A DNA stretch of 18,680 nt, from positions 1 to 18,680 of the forward strand of contig JAJFMI010000066.1 in NCBI GenBank assembly GCA_021772235.1. The letters run 5' to 3'. Shown in pieces: positions 14,277 to 18,680 of this stretch (position 1 is the stretch's first letter; each line of letters begins with the position of its first letter). Under the pieces are notes generated by a model. It had not been told where the DNA came from and searched no databases. It saw nothing but the letters and a program-made list of their open reading frames with translations. Both the position numbers and the translations under genes were made by a program. The DNA comes from Chlamydiota bacterium (lineage in GTDB: Bacteria > Chlamydiota > Chlamydiia > Chlamydiales > JAJFMI01).

Positions 14277-14612
14277 ATGAAATTACCAGAAGATATTCCA
14301 AGACCAGATTTTTCCTCTTTAAAAGAGGAGGAAAGTCGCTCAGACTCAACCAAAACTGTTGTTAAAACTGTGAGTAAACTTGGAAAAAGAACGATTGGAA
14401 AGCTTTCCTCAGCTCCGGTTTGCCCAGCGGCGCCAAAAAAGGTCAGACCACAGAATTACAGCGCATTGGGAATGCAACCAACCAATCTGAAGGATAAGTT
14501 TGATGCATGCGATCCTAAAATTACAAAAAATTATTTAAATATATTAAGTAAAAGAATTGTTACTGGCACATGCGCTAGCGAAGCTGCTCCATTGGGATTA
14601 TATCTTCGATAA
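14277..14612 (+). CDS. Small unrecognised ORF, possibly a truncated gene
   Basis: 111 residues that I do not recognise. The protein is polar and lysine/serine-rich at the start (LPEDIPRPDFSSLKEEESRS) and has no membrane segment or signal peptide. Residues about 80-95 (DPKITKNYLNILSKRI) may form a helix. The last 12 codons are antisense to the 3' end of malQ, so the ORF ends where it runs into a conserved neighbour. That pattern suggests a gene fragment whose original 3' end was lost. There is no good Shine-Dalgarno before the ATG. An AT-rich upstream region and a polar N-terminus are compatible with a type III effector remnant, but that is speculation. It may also be non-coding. Confidence 0.4.
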   Translation: MKLPEDIPRPDFSSLKEEESRSDSTKTVVKTVSKLGKRTIGKLSSAPVCPAAPKKVRPQNYSALGMQPTNLKDKFDACDPKITKNYLNILSKRIVTGTCASEAAPLGLYLR

Positions 14613-16038
14613 ACGGCCGCATGCGGTAGGTCCAATTTTCTGGGAGAACTTTTCCAGGGCGGTTGATGCGTTCATCGTCCAAGTTCTCCCAAACAAGGCG
14701 CTCATCAAGAGCGAGATACTCCCCAAGCAAATTGATGTGATAGAGGCTATTTGAGTGATGCGATGCATAGAGAATTTTTTTTCGCAGCTCTTTTGTTAGC
14801 TTTGTTTCGTACGAAATATTAGCCAGTTTGCAAAACTTCTTCACTTCTTCCGGTTCATCTTCCCACCACTGCGCTAGAGTTTCTGAATCGTGCGTCGATA
14901 GACTTGTCATGGAGAGTTTGGGATACTTTTCAGGTGGCCCCTTTTCCCAACGCATCACTTTTGTGCCGGGTATTTCAAGTTCTTCCATAATTTCAGGCAT
15001 CCCTTCAAAGACTATTCCCAAATCCTCTGCGATTGGTTGCATATCTGTTGCCTCTTTTATCATGGCAAGCAATTTGCGCCCCTGCGCTAAAGCTTCCCAT
15101 GTTTCAATAGGGGTAAATTGCCCACTGTTTGCTGGCATGCCGCGTTTGATTGTCCAGATACGAAAAAAGCCAATGACATGATCGATTCGGTAGAGATGAA
15201 AAAAGGTTTCGGCATAGTGCAGGCGTGTTTTCCACCAGCTGAAATGATCATTTTCAAGGGCTTTCCATCTGTAAAGCGGAAAACCCCAGTACTGACCATC
15301 AGGCGTAAATTTATCGGGCGGCGCTCCGGCAGCGTGAGTGAGGTCGAAAAATTCTTTGTTGTGCCAGACGTCGGCACTGTCGGGACTAATTAAGATGGGG
15401 ACGTCCCCTTTAAGCAAAAAATTTTTCGAAGAGGCGTACTCTTTGACCTGGCAGAGCTGCTTGAAGCAGAGGTATTGCAAGAAAAACTGGTAGCGCACTT
15501 GCTCTTTATGCTCATCGAGAAGTTCTTGGTAGTGTTTGTGAGAGCAATTTTTGATTTTGTCGGGCCAATCCTGCCAGTTCTCTCCCTGCATATTCTCCTT
15601 AAGTATTTTAAAAAGAATGTAGGGGAGGAGGTGGTCGTGTTTTTTTTGCCACTCTTCAATTGGTTCGGTTTTGCCTTCAAGTTCATAGTAACGTTCAAGA
15701 AAAAGTAGCTTTTTTTCGAGCACTTCATGATAGGCGAGGCGTTTTTCGCCGTTAAGTATTTCAAGCTCCTGTAACAATTTTTCCAGAAGAGGGTCACCTG
15801 TTTTGCTTAAGTCACGCAAGGTAATGTAAATCGGGTGTAGAGCGCTTCCAGAAAGCGCATTGTAAGGACTGGGATCGCTTCCTGTATCGTTAATAGGAAG
15901 GAGTTGAATCACATCAAAGTTGTTTTTGATGCACCAATCGATCATAGGAATCAAATCGGAAAACTCCCCGATGCCAGAACTTTTTTTGGTGCGCAAGCTA
16001 GAGAGAGGAACGGCTATTCCGTGGTGTTCTTTATCCAT
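14575..16038 (-). CDS. malQ: 4-alpha-glucanotransferase (amylomaltase)
   Basis: A 487-residue GH77 enzyme that transfers maltooligosaccharide units between glucans, used in glycogen metabolism in the cytoplasm. Catalytic landmarks are the nucleophile Asp286 in YRIDHVIGFFR, the acid/base Glu338 in IAEDLG, and Asp384 in STHDSETLAQWW. The N-terminal part has the family pattern SGIGEFSD (21-28) and LLPINDTG with SPYNALSG (46-64), and GDVPILIS with SADVW lies at 211-225. It is a little shorter than the chlamydial enzyme (about 527 as I recall). The ATG overlaps the end of the upstream chaperone gene by 8 bases. In Chlamydia malQ also follows the copN chaperone gene, so this pairing is ancestral. 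Confidence 0.96.
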   Translation of the reverse strand: MDKEHHGIAVPLSSLRTKKSSGIGEFSDLIPMIDWCIKNNFDVIQLLPINDTGSDPSPYNALSGSALHPIYITLRDLSKTGDPLLEKLLQELEILNGEKRLAYHEVLEKKLLFLERYYELEGKTEPIEEWQKKHDHLLPYILFKILKENMQGENWQDWPDKIKNCSHKHYQELLDEHKEQVRYQFFLQYLCFKQLCQVKEYASSKNFLLKGDVPILISPDSADVWHNKEFFDLTHAAGAPPDKFTPDGQYWGFPLYRWKALENDHFSWWKTRLHYAETFFHLYRIDHVIGFFRIWTIKRGMPANSGQFTPIETWEALAQGRKLLAMIKEATDMQPIAEDLGIVFEGMPEIMEELEIPGTKVMRWEKGPPEKYPKLSMTSLSTHDSETLAQWWEDEPEEVKKFCKLANISYETKLTKELRKKILYASHHSNSLYHINLLGEYLALDERLVWENLDDERINRPGKVLPENWTYRMRPFIEDIIPMEQLR

Positions 16039-16447
16039 TATCTACAGGCATAGGTTGGTTGTTACGAATCGCTTCTTGCCAAAGATAGGCTTTATCAACA
16101 AGAACAAGCAAAATATCAAAAAGTTTGGGGCCGGTGAGTTCTACGGTGGGCGTGTTGGCAAAAAGGAGCAACTCATCGGTACGGCGCGAAAAAGCAAGTG
16201 TGCCAATAAGTGGGGATTGCAAAGCGTTTTCTTGCAAAGCTTTTGTGAGGACTTGCTCGCGGTATTTTCCAGGAGGGATTTTATCAATAACACAGACAAT
16301 AATCAGCATCTCCTGATTTTCAGAGAGTTCAATCTGTGTAAAAAGCGAGCCTTTAAACTCAATCGCGCAGGTGCTATTGCCTGTGGGATTTAGCGGCGTA
16401 GCAAGCTCTTTTGAAAGCTCTTGAATGATCGTTTGAAATCTATCCAT
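16031..16447 (-). CDS. Type III secretion chaperone, CesT/SycE-like (Scc1 homologue)
   Basis: 138 residues from the ATG at 16447. An upstream in-frame ATG at 16468 lies within copN, and AGAGGAAGAAG placed just before 16447 is the better ribosome binding site. The pattern is that of a class I secretion chaperone: an N-terminal amphipathic helix (FQTIIQELSKEL), beta strands with STCAIEFKGSLFTQIEL and MLIIVCVID, and a C-terminal helix (GPKLFDILLVLVDKAYLWQEAI). Chlamydial Scc1 (SycE), about 146 residues, sits in the same place directly after copN and helps secretion of CopN. Position is the main support, since these chaperones share little sequence. It overlaps copN by 8 bases upstream and malQ by 8 bases downstream. 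Confidence 0.85.
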   Translation of the reverse strand: MDRFQTIIQELSKELATPLNPTGNSTCAIEFKGSLFTQIELSENQEMLIIVCVIDKIPPGKYREQVLTKALQENALQSPLIGTLAFSRRTDELLLFANTPTVELTGPKLFDILLVLVDKAYLWQEAIRNNQPMPVDNG

Positions 16448-17600
16448 CTTCTTCCTCTTCCAGCTCATCCTCCAATTCGGAGAGCGCGTCCAAAATGGTC
16501 AAGAGCAAATCTTGACGGTGGCGCTCCGACTTAAAAAGTCGTGGAGGCATATGGCGCATCGCATCGCGGTACTGGGTAAAGACAATGATTTGCGCGAGCG
16601 TATTGGTGTGAATCTCCATGATTTTGCCGAGTTGGCGAAATTTTTCTGCTGAAGGAAAGCGCTCCTTAATGTAGTAAACGAGCAGCCGCGCAAGAGAGAT
16701 GAAATTGAGCTTCACGGGTAAAGGCAGCTTATGTTTTGCAAAAGCTTTGGCAACTGCGCCAAATCGGATGTGAAAAAAACCGTAGACATCGAAAATGGCC
16801 ATCATCTGCCGGCCATCAATAAGCAGACGCTTGAGCTCAAGTGGATCGATTGAAGCGCCTTTGGACTTTAAATCCTCACCTAAAGCGTGAAGGAAAAAGT
16901 CGATCACCGCCTTCATCTGCTTAAATTCATACTTCATTGAGAGCTCTTCAAAAAGCTCAATCGGTTCTCGTGGATTGCTTGTGATATCGCGGTATAAATC
17001 GCGCAGCTCAGACCTTGTCCCCAGTCCCAGCTGTGAATAGGTCTCAGCTTGAGGCGCAATATTTTTTCCCGCCCGGATTTCACGGCCATACGTGTTATTG
17101 AAGATCTCCTTGGAGCGGATCATCTTCTCTTGAATTTCTTTATGCTCTTCCGACGCTTCAATCAAAAAATCGACCGCATCATCAGCAATGGAGGGATCGG
17201 GATACTCCCGCAAAACCTCTTCAAGCATCTCTGCCTCGCTCATATCGGAGCGCATTAAGGCGAGAATTTTCAAAAGAGTGTGGGGGTTGAGTTCGGAATT
17301 GCGTTTGGCATAGGCCATCGCTTTATTCATCGCCTCATCGAGACGCTTAACAAGTTTTTCATCGCCAGCTTCTGTCTCTAGCTGCTCTTCTGAAGGGATT
17401 TTTGACGCCTGCTCATGCAGCTTTTTAAAATAGCGTGCAATATCAAGAGGGTTAAAAACGGAAGTAGCGCTATCGTCCATGGCAAAGGCCGCCCGCGCAT
17501 CAACGGCCTTAGCGTCCATCACCTGATCTTTTAGATTAGCCGCTTGAACTTTCGATTGAATATTACTAGAGGAAATACCCTCGCCACCAATGCCTGACAT
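16440..17600 (-). CDS. copN: CopN/SctW type III secretion gatekeeper protein
   Basis: 386 residues of the YopN/LcrE/MxiC/CopN family, which plugs the type III apparatus and orders the release of translocators and effectors. The N-terminus (about 1-45) is polar and disordered-looking, with SSSNIQSKVQAANLKDQVMDAK as a plausible secretion and chaperone-binding region. The remainder is alpha-helical, with a C-terminal part including EPIELFEELSMKYEF, KGASIDPLELKRLLIDG and FDVYGFFHIRF. The protein ends in an acidic tail (ELEDELEEEEDG). It is somewhat shorter than C. trachomatis CopN (about 421 as I recall). In Chlamydia lcrD lies upstream; here an ankyrin gene does. The start lies directly behind a set of 8-bp inverted repeats, and the usual Shine-Dalgarno is missing. 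Confidence 0.92.
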   Translation of the reverse strand: MSGIGGEGISSSNIQSKVQAANLKDQVMDAKAVDARAAFAMDDSATSVFNPLDIARYFKKLHEQASKIPSEEQLETEAGDEKLVKRLDEAMNKAMAYAKRNSELNPHTLLKILALMRSDMSEAEMLEEVLREYPDPSIADDAVDFLIEASEEHKEIQEKMIRSKEIFNNTYGREIRAGKNIAPQAETYSQLGLGTRSELRDLYRDITSNPREPIELFEELSMKYEFKQMKAVIDFFLHALGEDLKSKGASIDPLELKRLLIDGRQMMAIFDVYGFFHIRFGAVAKAFAKHKLPLPVKLNFISLARLLVYYIKERFPSAEKFRQLGKIMEIHTNTLAQIIVFTQYRDAMRHMPPRLFKSERHRQDLLLTILDALSELEDELEEEEDG

Positions 17601-17628
17601 ATTCTTTAGATATAAAGAATATTCTTTA
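17601..17628. repeat. Three alternating 8-bp repeats just upstream of copN
   Basis: ATTCTTTA (17601-17608), TAAAGAAT (17613-17620) and ATTCTTTA (17621-17628) form a hairpin with a 4-nt loop and, alternatively, a 14-bp perfect palindrome (17614-17627). In the copN mRNA the first hairpin ends at or next to the start codon and includes the only AAAGAA that could act as ribosome binding site. It may be an operator, a translational switch, or the 3' end of the upstream transcript. Confidence 0.5.
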
Positions 17629-17639
17629 CAGATGCAAGG

Positions 17640-18680
17640 TCAGCCGTTTGCTCCCTTGCAAGGGCTAAGATTATTTAGAGATCGTGAGATAAAATCTTTC
17701 ATAAATGGGCGGTAATCTTTAGGAATCTCTACTTCTTTCGGATTCACAGAATATTCGGAAAGCAGATGACGAATAAGAGACATAATAGGATCGTTCCCTC
17801 TCTCTTGCGCTACACTGGATATTATGGCTTCGCCGCCATTTCTTCTTGTGATAAATTGCCAAATTGCATGAACGAGCAGTTTGTGAAGTACATTTTGCAG
17901 TTGATTATCTTTCATCTGCTCGAGACATTTCTGAAATCGATCGAATGAATTTGACTCCCAAAGAAAAAATAAAGCATCCTTATCAGCGACTGCTTCTCTG
18001 CATAAAAGAAATTCTATAATATCATCGTTGGATTCTTTAAATATTGCAGTATGAAGAAGAGCATCTTTTATTTCGTAGAAGAGGGAAGGATATTCATCAA
18101 AAAGCCATTTAAGAATTTCTGTACTGTTTTTAATAATTGCAGCTTTTGCCGTTTCCTTAAAAACATCTATAGAAAAGTCGTCTTCTTCCCTATTTGCAAG
18201 AAGTAATTCCAGCATCTCAAGATTTTCACTTTTGGCAGCAACTACAACGGGAATACCTGGTACTTGAAAACCTTTATCATTGGGAGGAGAAAGGGTAAAT
18301 GGGGAATAGCCATTTTCAAGAAGAAGTTCTGCTACATCGAACTTGTCCGTTTTAGCAATGGCGGCAAGAGGATTATGAGTGTTCTCAACTGGAGTAGGGG
18401 CGTTTTCTAGAATCCTTTCTACTATTTTATGATTGCAGTTTTTGGCTTGTGCAGCCATGTAAAGAGCTGAATGATGATGGTGAGGAATGCTCGGATCTGC
18501 ACCTCGGTCGAGTAGGTAGTTCGCTATTGAAAGGTCTTCAACTTCAAGTGCTGTGATCAGCGGAGTACCGCTACTCGCTCTATAGCCATTTATATCTGCT
18601 CCCAGATCTTCGGCAAGATATCTTACTGTTTTTAAGTGATCTACTCTTTCTTGTTCAGATCTATTTAATGCGCCAAGGAT
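17640..18680 (-). CDS. Ankyrin-repeat protein, partial (N-terminus beyond window edge)
   Basis: 346 residues are visible, and the frame is open to the window edge, so the internal ATG at 18458 is not the start. About six ankyrin units can be traced. Clear ones include SGTPLITALE with IANYLLDRGADPS, HSALYMAAQAKN with IVERILENA, NPLAAIAK with VAELLLENGYSP, and VVVAAKSEN with MLELLLAN. Later units (residues about 190-290) are more degenerate. The tail ends in a short polar segment with no membrane span. Ankyrin proteins mediate protein-protein contacts and are common among host-interacting proteins of chlamydia-related bacteria. Location directly upstream of copN on the same strand raises the possibility of a secreted substrate, but nothing in the visible part proves it. 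The gap to copN is 39 bp. Confidence 0.88.
   Translation of the reverse strand: MLGALNRSEQERVDHLKTVRYLAEDLGADINGYRASSGTPLITALEVEDLSIANYLLDRGADPSIPHHHHSALYMAAQAKNCNHKIVERILENAPTPVENTHNPLAAIAKTDKFDVAELLLENGYSPFTLSPPNDKGFQVPGIPVVVAAKSENLEMLELLLANREEDDFSIDVFKETAKAAIIKNSTEILKWLFDEYPSLFYEIKDALLHTAIFKESNDDIIEFLLCREAVADKDALFFLWESNSFDRFQKCLEQMKDNQLQNVLHKLLVHAIWQFITRRNGGEAIISSVAQERGNDPIMSLIRHLLSEYSVNPKEVEIPKDYRPFMKDFISRSLNNLSPCKGANG

Noticed and set aside
16448..16468. Longer chaperone start at 16468
   Set aside because: It would increase the copN overlap and place the AGAGGAAGAAG ribosome binding site inside the coding region.

Overview
This window looks like a chromosomal segment from a chlamydia-related bacterium (order Parachlamydiales; a Waddlia-like genome is my guess, not shown). 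The basis is a type III secretion block copN - CesT/Scc1-type chaperone - malQ, a separate rpmB followed by a phospholipase D-like gene, several ankyrin-repeat proteins, moderate GC content and weak ribosome binding sites. In Chlamydia, as I recall it, copN, scc1, malQ, rpmB and a PLD-family gene (with one extra gene before the PLD) form one run on one strand. Here the same pieces lie on the minus strand at the two ends of the window. About 14 kb of other genes separates malQ (ending at 14575) from rpmB (starting at 741).

Layout. 1-741 (minus): a PLD-family protein, cut by the window edge, and ribosomal protein L28. 742-834: a compact divergent promoter region. 835-2650 (plus): soluble transhydrogenase sthA and a coupled small membrane protein. 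2761-6956 (minus): a short ankyrin-like protein overlapping a YcaD-like MFS transporter, then the ClpB disaggregase. 6957-7549: a 593-bp gene-free stretch holding two long imperfect inverted repeats. 7550-8896: a small lipoprotein gene and a divergent Na+/Ca2+ exchanger family gene, 36 bp apart. 8931-12580 (plus): an accessory-looking block with a HigB/HigA toxin-antitoxin pair, a second MFS transporter and an AbiEi/AbiEii toxin-antitoxin pair. 12545-14074 (minus): a secreted transglutaminase-like/TPR protein whose 3' end overlaps abiEii. 14277-14612 (plus): a small unrecognised ORF running into the 3' end of malQ. 14575-17600 (minus): malQ, the secretion chaperone and copN, joined by short stop/start overlaps. 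17640-18680 (minus): an ankyrin-repeat protein cut by the window edge.

How the genes work together. CopN and its chaperone belong to the type III secretion system, where CopN is the gatekeeper; MalQ is their metabolic operon partner. SthA balances NADPH and NADH, and ClpB rescues aggregated protein. The two toxin-antitoxin loci flank one transporter and each carries inverted repeats at its promoter, which fits autoregulation. I saw no integrase, transposase, tRNA, rRNA or CRISPR array. Functions are assigned by reading motifs by eye; no database search was run.
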